Origin: Archaeoglobaceae archaeon | GTDB taxonomy: Archaea > Halobacteriota > Archaeoglobi > Archaeoglobales > JdFR-42 | Assembly (NCBI GenBank): GCA_015523685.1 | Contig: WAJW01000029.1 | Coordinates: 1-11,212 of the forward strand | Direction: 5' to 3' | DNA: 11,212 nucleotides | Shown here: in pieces, positions 1 through 6,754 of the stretch | How the letters are laid out: each line of letters begins with the position of its first letter | How positions within the stretch are numbered: position 1 is the stretch's first letter | Position numbers and translations under genes: made by a program | The notes under the pieces: model-generated | What the model was told of the DNA's origin: nothing | Databases searched by the model: none | The model's input: the letters and a program-made list of their open reading frames with translations, nothing else

Positions 1-273
1 ATAATAGTCTGCCTTGGTAGATTTGCCACCGGAACTCTCTTCGATCACCTTTCCATACCTTTTTCAGGGATCTCACGGGTGAGGGGAAAACTATTCAGAA
101 TAAAGGCATGGAGTGATGCTGTTCTGATTCCTGTTTACCATCCTGCGGCAGTTCTTTACAGAAAACAGCTTGAGAAAGAATTTTCAATGGATTTTGAAAA
201 GATTGCAGAGCTCCTGAATGCTGTAAAAAATAGAAAAAAACTGAAGGAGTCAAAGCTTTCCGATTTTATATAG
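1..273 (+). CDS. udg: Family-4 uracil-DNA glycosylase, C-terminal part (5' end outside window)
   Basis: The frame is open from base 1 and stops with TAG at 271-273, giving the last 90 residues. The enzyme removes uracil, mainly from deaminated cytosine, in base excision repair, a heavy burden at high temperature. Visible here are the strand segment IIVCLGRFA near the start, an ISRVRGK stretch, and the HPAAVLY motif carrying the family histidine of the C-terminal active-site loop. The order and spacing (CLGRFA, SRV-GK, YHPAAVLYR-QL) resemble my recollection of the A. fulgidus family-4 enzyme. The uracil-recognition motif and the four Fe-S cysteines lie mostly upstream and cannot be checked. 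The lysine-rich tail is unremarkable. The gene runs convergent to the copper operon, whose last stop codon is only 13 bases away. ATG codons inside this frame are internal, not starts. Confidence 0.87.
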   Translation: MIVCLGRFATGTLFDHLSIPFSGISRVRGKLFRIKAWSDAVLIPVYHPAAVLYRKQLEKEFSMDFEKIAELLNAVKNRKKLKESKLSDFI

Positions 274-286
274 CAATCTGGTAAGG

Positions 287-781
287 TTAACCGAGCTGTT
301 TCAGGTAGTCGATCACATCATTCAGATCTTTTTCGGTCATCTGCCACCTCGGCATGCAGTAGTCCAATTCCTCTCCCTCGTCTCCGATTCCCCGGGTTAT
401 GGCGATCTTTATATCCTCCTCACTCATTCCGTGTTTCTGCGTCAGGGTCGAATACCTAATATCAGGGGTTTTTATTCCACACATCATGGGATATATGCCA
501 CCCCTTCCATCGATGCCGTGACAGCTGGCACATCCTCCACCATGCATGAAGAGCCACTGAGGACCTCCGGTGAAAGGAATCCTCTCTCCCCTCTCGTTTA
601 CTCCCGTCATGAATATCATCTCTCCATTGGATCTGTAAGGTGTTGTCAGCTCCTCCACGTGAGGAGGCTGGGAGGGAATGGATGGCATTCTGCTGGACAT
701 CATGGTGCTTGTAAAATTCATTCCAACTGCGAATGCTGATAACGCTATTGCTATTACTATGAGAATGTCCCTCGTCTCCAT
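287..781 (-). CDS. Membrane-anchored monohaem cytochrome c
   Basis: A 164-residue protein. Residues about 5-22 form one hydrophobic segment that should act as an uncleaved anchor or signal peptide, placing the rest outside the membrane. The haem c attachment motif CASCH is at 84-88, inside GGGCASCHGIDGRGG, and Met143 in YCMPRW is the likely distal ligand, followed by the usual final helix (EKDLNDVIDYLKQLG). Two further cysteines (101 and 142) and several methionines are unusual extras. The start at 781 was chosen because the hydrophobic segment then begins almost at once and a TATA-like tract lies about 28 bases upstream. An in-frame ATG at 859 would add 26 mostly polar residues and overlap copB. 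The gene follows copB by 58 bases on the same strand, so it may carry or receive electrons in copper chemistry or serve a copper enzyme; that role is inference. Confidence 0.86.
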   Translation of the reverse strand: METRDILIVIAIALSAFAVGMNFTSTMMSSRMPSIPSQPPHVEELTTPYRSNGEMIFMTGVNERGERIPFTGGPQWLFMHGGGCASCHGIDGRGGIYPMMCGIKTPDIRYSTLTQKHGMSEEDIKIAITRGIGDEGEELDYCMPRWQMTEKDLNDVIDYLKQLG

Positions 782-803
782 GATGGATAATAAATCTCTA
801 AAG

Positions 804-814
804 TAAAATATTTT
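804..814 (-). promoter_or_regulatory. Possible TATA box for the cytochrome gene
   Basis: The copB-cytochrome gap contains an A/T-only tract reading AAAATATTTTA on the - strand, centred about 28 bases before the ATG at 781. This is the spacing expected for a leaderless archaeal transcript. It suggests an internal promoter in addition to read-through from copB. Short A/T tracts are common, so support is weak. Confidence 0.35.
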
Positions 815-839
815 GTTATCAGCATGATTGTGTATATTT

Positions 840-2894
840 TTACCTGAGGAGCTTTGCATTGATGGAGACGATTATGGTACTCAATGTCATGAGAACCGCA
901 CCCATTGCAGGAGTAAGGAGGATTCCGAGAGAATATGCAATGCCCGCTGCAAGGGGAATGGCGAAAGCATTGTATCCCGTTGCCCATATGAGATTCTGGA
1001 TCATTTTCCCGTAGGTACTCCTTGAGAGGGTGAGTATGGATACAACATCTCTTGGATCATTTCTCACAAGAATTATATCTGCGGTCTCAATGGCTATGTC
1101 CGTTCCAGCCCCGATTGCAATGCCGACATCGGCCTGAGCAAGTGCAGGGGCATCGTTAACCCCATCACCAACCATTGCCACTGCATACCGCTCCTGAACC
1201 TTTTTTATTGTTTCAGCCTTTTCATGGGGGAGAACCTCAGCAAAGACCTCATCGAGACCAAGCTCTTCCGCAACCCAGTTTGCAACAAATCTGTTATCTC
1301 CGGTGAGCATCATTGCCCTTATGTTCAATTCTTTCAGCATGGCAATAGCCTCTCTTGACTCCTCTCTGATCATATCCGCAAGGGCAATGGCTCCTCTCAC
1401 TTTCATGTTTCCTGAATCATCCTCGATAAGGAAAACAACCGTTTTTCCCTGCTCAGCTATCTTTTCAATTCGATCATCCTTCAGTTCCATGCCATTCTCT
1501 CTGAGATAACCGGGACTGACAACTCTGTAGATCTTTCCATTGATCCTACCCTCCACGCCTTTGCCAGGAATGGCCCTGAACTCCTGAATCTCCACCGGAT
1601 CAATGCCCCGTTTCTCCAGTTCTCTGACAATCCCCTGAGCTATTGGATGTTCCGATTTCGATTCAAGGCCTGCTGAAATTTGAATAACCTTATTTTCATC
1701 CATATCATAGGTCAGCACATCCGTAACTCCGAATTCACCTTCTGTAAGGGTTCCGGTTTTATCGAAAACAACAGCCCTGACATCCTTTGCCCTCTCAAAC
1801 GCACGTCTGTCCCTTATCAACAGCCCGTTTCTGGCAGCAATGGATGTGGAAACTGCAACAACCAGAGGAACTGCAAGTCCGAGGGCATGAGGACATGCGA
1901 TAACCATCACCGTAACAGCCCTTTCAACCGCAAATGTGAGATCCGATTGAAAAAGAGTCCAGACCATGAAGGTAAGGGCGCCGACACCAAGAGAGATAAT
2001 GGTGAGGAAAAAGGCCGCTCTGTTTGCAAGATCCTGGGTCTTTGATTTACTCTCCTGTGCTTCTTTAACAAGCTCAATAACCTGATTGAGGTACGTGTCT
2101 TTCCCCGTTTTTCTAACTTCAACTGTAATTGAGCCCTCTCCATTTATTGATCCACCTATCACCCCGTCTCCCTTCTTTTTGGTCACAGGTTTGCTCTCTC
2201 CGGTTAGCATTGCCTCGTTGACACTTGTTTCGCCCTCAACAACAACTCCATCTATCGGGATTTTTTCCCCGGGTTTGACAATCACAAGATCTCCGGGTTT
2301 AAGTTCCTCAACTTTCACATCCACCGTTTCCCCATTTTTTACCAGATGAGCGGAGGAGGGCATGATCTTAACAAGCTCTTCAAGAGCCCTTGACGCACCG
2401 AGAATCGAGCGCATCTCAAGCCAGTGACCGAGAAGCATGATGTCGATCAGGGTGGCAAGTTCCCAGAAGAACACTTTTCCTTCCAGCCCAAAGGCGACCG
2501 CCGAGCTGTAAACGTAGGCGGATGTTATGGCAACGGAGATGAGCGTCATCATTCCCGGGCTTTTCCGTTTAAGCTCGTCGAAAAATCCTTTTATGAACAG
2601 ATATCCACCGTAAAAATAAACGAATGAGGATAGCAAAAAGAGGACGTAAATATCGCCTTCAAATCTGAGGCTGTATCCCAGTATTGACTGGATCAGTGGG
2701 GAGAGAATGAGAATCGGTATCGTTACAAGAGTGGAGATGAAGAAACGTTTTTTGAACTCGAGCATCATGTGCTGATGCCCACTGTGAACATGACCTGATT
2801 GTTTACTGCCATCACTGTGAGAATTTCCATTCCGGTGATCTTCCATTTTCATACCATTTTCATGGGGATGTTCATCCATATTTTCATTTTTCAA
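840..2894 (-). CDS. copB: CopB-type copper-exporting P1B ATPase
   Basis: A 684-residue heavy-metal P-type ATPase that pumps copper out of the cell using ATP. The N-terminus is a histidine-rich metal-binding tail (8 His in the first 42 residues) with no CxxC domain. Further along are TGES at 231-234 (actuator), CPH at 334-336 in the transport helix, DKTGT at 378-382 (phosphorylated Asp378), the HP motif at 416-417, TGDN at 531-534, GDGVND at 576-581, and YN plus MTLST in the last two helices. CPH instead of CPC, with a His-rich tail, marks the CopB (P1B-3) class, which in A. fulgidus prefers Cu2+. Length matches the family. The first codon is TTG at 2894, with GAGGGAAG just upstream; the next in-frame ATG (2879) lacks a Shine-Dalgarno. 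The gene overlaps the upstream SHOCT gene by 11 bases, so the two are translationally coupled. Silver transport is a possible alternative. Confidence 0.95.
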   Translation of the reverse strand: MKNENMDEHPHENGMKMEDHRNGNSHSDGSKQSGHVHSGHQHMMLEFKKRFFISTLVTIPILILSPLIQSILGYSLRFEGDIYVLFLLSSFVYFYGGYLFIKGFFDELKRKSPGMMTLISVAITSAYVYSSAVAFGLEGKVFFWELATLIDIMLLGHWLEMRSILGASRALEELVKIMPSSAHLVKNGETVDVKVEELKPGDLVIVKPGEKIPIDGVVVEGETSVNEAMLTGESKPVTKKKGDGVIGGSINGEGSITVEVRKTGKDTYLNQVIELVKEAQESKSKTQDLANRAAFFLTIISLGVGALTFMVWTLFQSDLTFAVERAVTVMVIACPHALGLAVPLVVAVSTSIAARNGLLIRDRRAFERAKDVRAVVFDKTGTLTEGEFGVTDVLTYDMDENKVIQISAGLESKSEHPIAQGIVRELEKRGIDPVEIQEFRAIPGKGVEGRINGKIYRVVSPGYLRENGMELKDDRIEKIAEQGKTVVFLIEDDSGNMKVRGAIALADMIREESREAIAMLKELNIRAMMLTGDNRFVANWVAEELGLDEVFAEVLPHEKAETIKKVQERYAVAMVGDGVNDAPALAQADVGIAIGAGTDIAIETADIILVRNDPRDVVSILTLSRSTYGKMIQNLIWATGYNAFAIPLAAGIAYSLGILLTPAMGAVLMTLSTIIVSINAKLLR

Positions 2895-3207
2895 GCTCTT
2901 CCCTCATCTTCCTGTATTCTTCCTCCGTTATCTCTCCTCTGGCATATCTTTCCTTTAAAATTTCCAGTGCACCGGCCCGTTTTGTTCCCGAAGATGAGGT
3001 CTCCCGTACTATGACGTATATGATGAGAAACAGTATCCCCACCATTGGGAGAATGACCAGAATGAACCATAGAACTCCGTTCATCCCCCTGCTTTCCGCG
3101 TCTCTGTAAACGAGGTATCCGATTATAAGGAATACTATCCACCAGAACCCCATCCAGAAACCGAAAAATCCCAGGCCAAATGGCATTCCATATCCGAAGT
3201 CATGCAT
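2884..3207 (-). CDS. Small two-helix membrane protein with C-terminal SHOCT domain
   Basis: A 107-residue protein. The N-terminal 14 residues are rich in Gly, Phe and Met, followed by two membrane segments (about 15-34 and 44-67) separated by a short charged loop, YRDAESRG. The C-terminal 30 residues, beginning ALEILKERYARGEIT and containing EEEYRKM, are a textbook SHOCT (short C-terminal) helix pair. SHOCT tails occur on many small membrane proteins and are thought to mediate oligomerisation; no enzymatic role is known. It is the first gene of the copper operon, its stop codon lies inside the copB start region, and the promoter with its dyad lies directly upstream. Small SHOCT proteins next to copper ATPases are a recurrent arrangement, so an accessory or assembly role for CopB is a reasonable inference. 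The ATG at 3207 has no Shine-Dalgarno, which fits a leaderless message. Confidence 0.85.
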   Translation of the reverse strand: MHDFGYGMPFGLGFFGFWMGFWWIVFLIIGYLVYRDAESRGMNGVLWFILVILPMVGILFLIIYVIVRETSSSGTKRAGALEILKERYARGEITEEEYRKMREELEK

Positions 3208-3216
3208 AACCGATGG

Positions 3217-3233
3217 TTTACATCTGGTGTAAA
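3217..3233. promoter_or_regulatory. 17-base dyad, candidate operator of the copper operon
   Basis: TTTACA (3217-3222) and TGTAAA (3228-3233) form a perfect inverted repeat around a 5-base centre, TCTGG. It lies between the TATA box and the start codon of the SHOCT gene and touches the TATA edge, where a bound repressor would block transcription. The TACA...TGTA core resembles bacterial copper-repressor boxes, but the spacer is longer. The identity of the regulator is unknown. Confidence 0.55.
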
Positions 3234-3240
3234 TATAAAT
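3231..3240 (-). promoter_or_regulatory. TATA box of the SHOCT-copB-cytochrome operon
   Basis: On the - strand this reads ATTTATATTT, preceded by an A-rich stretch that could serve as BRE. It is centred about 28 bases before the ATG at 3207, which predicts a transcript starting at or next to the start codon. Confidence 0.6.
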
Positions 3241-3327
3241 TTTTTCCCTCTCCCATGACAGACATCTGAAAGCTCACTCTGCTTTAGTTATGGAATAATA
3301 AAGATTTGCAGGATAAAATTCACAGAA

Positions 3328-3957
3328 TCAGGCGGTTGCCTCTGCCTTTTCCTCGATATGCTGTAACTTTGGCTCAGATAGAATTTCAAGCTTTCTTATC
3401 TCGACTCTTCTCAGAGGATATATAGTCTTTGCCGATTTGTAAACATCTGAGGCGATTTTCCCGAGAACAAGCTCCTGAATGAACTGCACAAAATCGAGTT
3501 CCGAGGCTCTTTTAACGATGGTATCCCTTATAACTCTTCTGATCTCTCTCTTCTGTGAACTCTGACATCTTTTTATCGTAAATGCAACCGGTTTGATTCT
3601 GAGAGTATATCCATCTCTGGTTTTCAGATCGATAACATCGCCGATCATTGATGTCCTTCTCCTCACAAGGCTCGTCATGTAATCCCTTGTCATCTCAAAT
3701 TTGGTTAGTCTGGTGTAGGCCATATCGCCGGATACATTTGAGACCTGAAACGTGAGCTTTTTGTAATCATTCTGGTTTGAATAATCGTTGATCAGAGATG
3801 CAAGTGTGATCTCCACCGTTCTGCCGATCACCTTCTGCGGGTCATCTGCTATCGTGCTCCCTATTTCTGCACTGCCGAAGAATTCAGGAGCAATCAATCT
3901 GTACCACTGCTTGCCCTTCCACTTGTCCTTCACTCTCCTCGCTTTTCTCCTTGCCAA
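3328..3957 (-). CDS. rps3ae: Small-subunit ribosomal protein S3Ae (eS1)
   Basis: A 209-residue basic protein of the archaeal/eukaryotic S3Ae (eS1) family, a component of the 30S subunit platform near the mRNA exit. The N-terminus is strongly basic (ARRKARRVKDKWKGK) and is followed by the family signature KQWYRLIAPEFFG at about 16-28. A later RRRTSMIGDVIDLKTRDG region and the closing YPLRRVEIRKLEIL block also match the family. Length is typical. The first codon is TTG at 3957, fixed by AAAGGAGGTG five bases upstream and by the fit of the N-terminus; no ATG gives a better protein. The gene stands alone with its own TATA box, divergent from the YwiC-like gene. Confidence 0.95.
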   Translation of the reverse strand: MARRKARRVKDKWKGKQWYRLIAPEFFGSAEIGSTIADDPQKVIGRTVEITLASLINDYSNQNDYKKLTFQVSNVSGDMAYTRLTKFEMTRDYMTSLVRRRTSMIGDVIDLKTRDGYTLRIKPVAFTIKRCQSSQKREIRRVIRDTIVKRASELDFVQFIQELVLGKIASDVYKSAKTIYPLRRVEIRKLEILSEPKLQHIEEKAEATA

Positions 3958-3962
3958 CGGTA

Positions 3963-3972
3963 CACCTCCTTT
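3963..3972 (-). promoter_or_regulatory. Strong Shine-Dalgarno of rps3ae
   Basis: AAAGGAGGTG on the - strand, five bases before the TTG at 3957, is a near-complete complement of the 16S rRNA 3' end. It decides the non-ATG start and contrasts with the leaderless-looking genes elsewhere in the window. Confidence 0.8.
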
Positions 3973-3992
3973 TCAGTGATGCAGAGCAGGAC

Positions 3993-4003
3993 ACATATAT
4001 AAC
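3993..4003 (-). promoter_or_regulatory. TATA box of rps3ae
   Basis: GTTATATATGT on the - strand is preceded by the purine-rich CGGAAAA, a good BRE candidate. The expected start, about 25 bases downstream, leaves a short leader just long enough to include the Shine-Dalgarno. Confidence 0.65.
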
Positions 4004-4075
4004 TTTTCCGTAAGAAACACCTGAAGTGTGAGGGGGAAGTTTTAGAACGTATTCCCACGATGATACTCTGAAAGC

Positions 4076-4759
4076 ATGAACCTCATACCAAAGATGCACG
4101 GAGCGACCAGCATATGGATTGCAGGAATGATTCTGGGTATCGGGAGCATCCGGAAGCTTGATTTTATATCAGCAACAGCCACGTTAGCAGGTCTTTTAAT
4201 GCTGTTCACAGTCCAGGGTGCCCATTCGAAGTTTTTTGAAGGAAAAAAATTTCATCCTGTAAGTGTCATCTCTCCTGTACTCATGATCACTGTCCTCATG
4301 TTTTCAGAGCTTTCAAGGCTTGTTCTCCTTGTGTATCTTCCTTTATTCCTGCTCGTTTATTTTGCAAGGAAAAGTTTCAGACTTTATGTGATTCTGGGAT
4401 CCATACTCCTCACACTGCCATATCCTTTTATCGCATCCACAGGTGGCCAATCTGAGAATTTCATCCTTTACTGGGGCCTATTTGCTATTTTATCTCTCTG
4501 GGGCGTGTTGCTTGCGGATCAGAGAATATTCAGCTCATCCCCCGTCCCCTTTTTCACGGTGCTGGTTGCTTACACTTTCATCACCGCATACATCTTTGGG
4601 ATTACTTCGCTCATCCTGTTTCCCATTCCGGTTTTCATAACCCTGCTGAGTATTATAAAGGATCTGAGAACAAAAACACTCGGGTTATGGCTACTGGTTG
4701 CAGAACTTCATTTTGCCATTACCGTCAGCATCTCCGGTTATCTGGGTATCCGTATTTAA
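4076..4759 (+). CDS. YwiC-like polytopic membrane protein
   Basis: A 227-residue, very hydrophobic protein with about eight or nine predicted membrane segments (roughly 10-23, 28-46, 63-77, 82-96, 103-119, 129-147, 158-194 as two, and 202-222). The N-terminal PKMHGATSIWIAG resembles the PKxHGAW start of the YwiC family, and a late TKTLG...AEL stretch could match that family's closing conserved region. YwiC proteins have no settled function and may be distant relatives of UbiA prenyltransferases, though the Asp-rich prenyl-diphosphate motifs of UbiA are absent here. The start at 4076 is the first ATG after an in-frame stop at 4061. No Shine-Dalgarno is visible. The gene is divergent from rps3ae and convergent with nadE, sharing its stop region, so its context gives no functional hint. 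Confidence 0.6.
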   Translation: MNLIPKMHGATSIWIAGMILGIGSIRKLDFISATATLAGLLMLFTVQGAHSKFFEGKKFHPVSVISPVLMITVLMFSELSRLVLLVYLPLFLLVYFARKSFRLYVILGSILLTLPYPFIASTGGQSENFILYWGLFAILSLWGVLLADQRIFSSSPVPFFTVLVAYTFITAYIFGITSLILFPIPVFITLLSIIKDLRTKTLGLWLLVAELHFAITVSISGYLGIRI

Positions 4760-5541
4760 TGCCTGAGAAATGAAGGTCTCTCGGGGATCGGTGGAAGCTC
4801 TCTTTTATGTGCGCTTTTCCTGACCATTTCAAAGACCCTTCTTACTTCCTGGATATCATGACCTGTGGATAGCGCCACTTTCTTTTCATCTTCTCCCTCT
4901 TTTTCCATGGCCTTCAGGATCGAATCCAGCTCCTCGTATGTTATTCCAAGCTCTCCCTCGTCAGTCTGACCCGACCACAGACCTGCGGTGGGTGTTTTTG
5001 ATATTATTCTCCCGGGAACTCCCACTTGCCTGGCCAGTTCGAAAATCTCTGTTTTATAGAGAAATCCTATTGGGAGAATATCAACTCCACCATCACCGTA
5101 CTTTGTGAAATAGCCCACGAGAAGTTCTGTTCTGTTTCCTGTGCCCACCACTATCCTGTTCAATTTATTTGCATGGTAATATAGAATGTTCATTCTGATT
5201 CTGGCCTTTAGATTCCCGGAAGGTATCGTCTCATCATCAGAAATCATGAGAGTGTCGCGATATTTACCGAATATCCCGGATATGTCAATGATACGGTGCT
5301 CGATATCAAGTGTACGGGCGACAAGCTCCGCATCTTCTATATCCCTCTCTGCAGTTACTCCCCTTTCAGGGAGAATCAGTCCCAGTACTCTCTCCTCTCC
5401 CAGAGCTCTGACGGTTAAAAATGCTGTCAGGGACGAGTCTATTCCTCCACTTAATCCGACAACGGCTCCGTCACTTCCGCTCTCATCAACTTTCTGCCTT
5501 ATGAAGTCCACTATATGATCCACAACCCTATCCCATTTCAT
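4756..5541 (-). CDS. nadE: NH3-dependent NAD+ synthetase
   Basis: A 261-residue enzyme that amidates nicotinate adenine dinucleotide to NAD+ with ATP and ammonia. The ATP-pyrophosphatase P-loop SGGIDSS is at 31-37. Other family blocks are GTGNRTEL (133-140), GYFTKYGDGGVD (143-154) and PTAGLWSGQTDE (184-195), followed by the YEELD segment. There is no nitrilase-type glutaminase domain, so free ammonia is the likely nitrogen donor, as usual for archaeal NadE. The C-terminal HKRELPPIPERP tail is also typical. The ATG at 5541 lies three bases after the pcm stop and is preceded by GAGGTG. It is the last gene of the cobS operon. Its TAA stop shares three of its bases with the stop codon of the convergent membrane-protein gene. 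Confidence 0.95.
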   Translation of the reverse strand: MKWDRVVDHIVDFIRQKVDESGSDGAVVGLSGGIDSSLTAFLTVRALGEERVLGLILPERGVTAERDIEDAELVARTLDIEHRIIDISGIFGKYRDTLMISDDETIPSGNLKARIRMNILYYHANKLNRIVVGTGNRTELLVGYFTKYGDGGVDILPIGFLYKTEIFELARQVGVPGRIISKTPTAGLWSGQTDEGELGITYEELDSILKAMEKEGEDEKKVALSTGHDIQEVRRVFEMVRKSAHKRELPPIPERPSFLRH

Positions 5542-5544
5542 CCT

Positions 5545-6207
5545 CTACACCTCATCTTCTCTGAAACCGTACTCACCAATGAGGGGAACAAACATAACAC
5601 CACCTTCAGGAATTTTTTTGATTTTTCCCCTCTGCTTTATAACAAGGTAGAGTTCCTGAAAATGCCTTCCAATGGGTATCACCATCCTTCCACCCTCTCT
5701 GAGCTGGTCGAGAAGTGGAGGAGGGACATCTGGGGCCGAACATGTTACGTTTATCCTGTCGTAGGGGGCATTTTCCGGATATCCAAGACTTCCATCCCCT
5801 TTTACAATTTTAACGTTTTCATACCCTGCCATCCTGAGGTTCCTCCTCGCGAGATCTGCCAGCTCATCCACCCTCTCAACTGCAATCACCATCCCCTCTC
5901 TGCCAGTGAGTTCTGCAAGAACCGCAGAATGATATCCCGATCCAGCTCCGATCTCAAGAATCCTGTCCCCTTTCTTTACATCAAGGAGATCGCACATTAT
6001 GGCCACCATGTGGGGGGCGCTGATGGTCTGACCTCTCCCGATGGGAAGGGGGGTGTCGTCATAGGCCCTTGCTCTCACGTTTTCCGGCACGAATATGTGC
6101 CTTGGCACTTTTCTCATGGCGGAAATAACTTCATCGCTCACACCATATGCGTTTTTAAGTTTATTCAGCAGGATATCCCTCTTCCTTTCAAGATCAGCAT
6201 CGTTCAT
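5545..6207 (-). CDS. pcm: Protein-L-isoaspartate O-methyltransferase
   Basis: A 220-residue SAM-dependent methyltransferase that starts the repair of L-isoaspartyl residues formed by spontaneous deamidation, damage that is fast at high temperature. The family block GQTISAPHMVAIM is at 59-71, the SAM-binding motif ILEIGAGSGYHSA at 83-95, and the acidic motif after the second strand (VIAVERVDEL) at 107-116. GDGSLGYPENAPYDRI follows at 137-152, and PIGRHFQELYLV at 178-189. Length is standard. The ATG at 6207 lies inside the end of cobY (14-base overlap), indicating translational coupling. The downstream nadE starts three bases after the pcm stop. No functional tie to cobalamin synthesis is known; co-transcription may simply be a lineage arrangement. 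Confidence 0.95.
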   Translation of the reverse strand: MNDADLERKRDILLNKLKNAYGVSDEVISAMRKVPRHIFVPENVRARAYDDTPLPIGRGQTISAPHMVAIMCDLLDVKKGDRILEIGAGSGYHSAVLAELTGREGMVIAVERVDELADLARRNLRMAGYENVKIVKGDGSLGYPENAPYDRINVTCSAPDVPPPLLDQLREGGRMVIPIGRHFQELYLVIKQRGKIKKIPEGGVMFVPLIGEYGFREDEV

Positions 6208-6754
6208 CTCTATTCCCCAGCATATCCTCTGCCTTTTTTAGATCCTCAACCGTATTAACATTTATCAGCCTGTCCTCATTGAGTAAAACTATCACCTCTT
6301 TCTGCTCCCCATCCATCTGCCGCCCGTCCAAAATGTTGAATCCAAGATGCTCAATATCACATCCCGTGAGTTTTCCGACGGTAAGGGCAGGAAATGCTGA
6401 TTTATTGTAAAGTTCAATCAATTCATCCACAAGGCTTTGATCAGAAAAGACGATATCGGCGGAACAAACCACCACCGGCTCTTCAATCCTGAGTGTGGCA
6501 ATGGCCCACTGCATATCTCTCACGTAACCATCTCCCGGGCCCCTCAAAAAGCTGATTTTATTAATTTTCAGCCTGTTTTCAGTTTCGGGAGTGGATGGAG
6601 AGGTTATCGCGGTGATGGAGTCTACAAATCTCGAGGCATGAAGAGCACTTATCACATGGAATATCAGTTCTCTTCCAAGCAATTTAATCAGGGGCTTCTC
6701 CACTGGAAGATTCATTCTACTGCCCTTTCCACCAGCCATTACAATCGCTTTCAT
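6194..6754 (-). CDS. cobY: Adenosylcobinamide-phosphate guanylyltransferase
   Basis: A 186-residue nucleotidyltransferase that activates adenosylcobinamide phosphate with GTP, giving adenosylcobinamide-GDP for the CobS step. It is the archaeal replacement for the bacterial CobU activity. The N-terminal MAGGKGSRM (6-14) is the nucleotide-binding signature, followed by VEKPLIKLLGR (18-28). GPGDGYVRD (72-80) and VVCSADI (95-101, with the probable metal-binding Asp100) come next, then the closing NVNTVEDLKKAEDML. Sugar-phosphate or molybdopterin nucleotidyltransferases share this fold, but the short length and direct coupling to cobS favour CobY. The ATG at 6754 overlaps the cobS stop in ATGA, and the 3' end overlaps pcm by 14 bases. 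Confidence 0.92.
   Translation of the reverse strand: MKAIVMAGGKGSRMNLPVEKPLIKLLGRELIFHVISALHASRFVDSITAITSPSTPETENRLKINKISFLRGPGDGYVRDMQWAIATLRIEEPVVVCSADIVFSDQSLVDELIELYNKSAFPALTVGKLTGCDIEHLGFNILDGRQMDGEQKEVIVLLNEDRLINVNTVEDLKKAEDMLGNRDERC

Noticed and set aside
431..739. Open frame of about 100 codons on the + strand opposite the cytochrome gene
   Set aside because: It is antisense to a gene with clear haem and membrane motifs, has no recognisable domain, and has the composition expected of a shadow frame.
782..859. Longer cytochrome starting at ATG 859
   Set aside because: It would put 26 polar residues before the membrane segment, overlap the copB end and bury a TATA-like tract; ATG 781 fits better, though 859 cannot be excluded.
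3241..3327. Terminator after rps3ae
   Set aside because: The - strand downstream of the stop has short T-rich patches but no clear hairpin or long T-run that could be placed with confidence.
4017..4029. Short dyad ACAC-N5-GTGT upstream of the rps3ae TATA box
   Set aside because: Four-base arms are expected by chance at this frequency.
4020..4075. Possible C/D box RNA upstream of the YwiC-like gene (CGATGATA followed by CTGA)
   Set aside because: The C box is imperfect and the two boxes are only a few bases apart, leaving no guide sequence.
5515..6258. Long + strand open frame of nearly 250 codons opposite pcm
   Set aside because: It lies opposite a clear methyltransferase gene, is rich in His, Pro and Cys in no known pattern, and spans three real gene boundaries.
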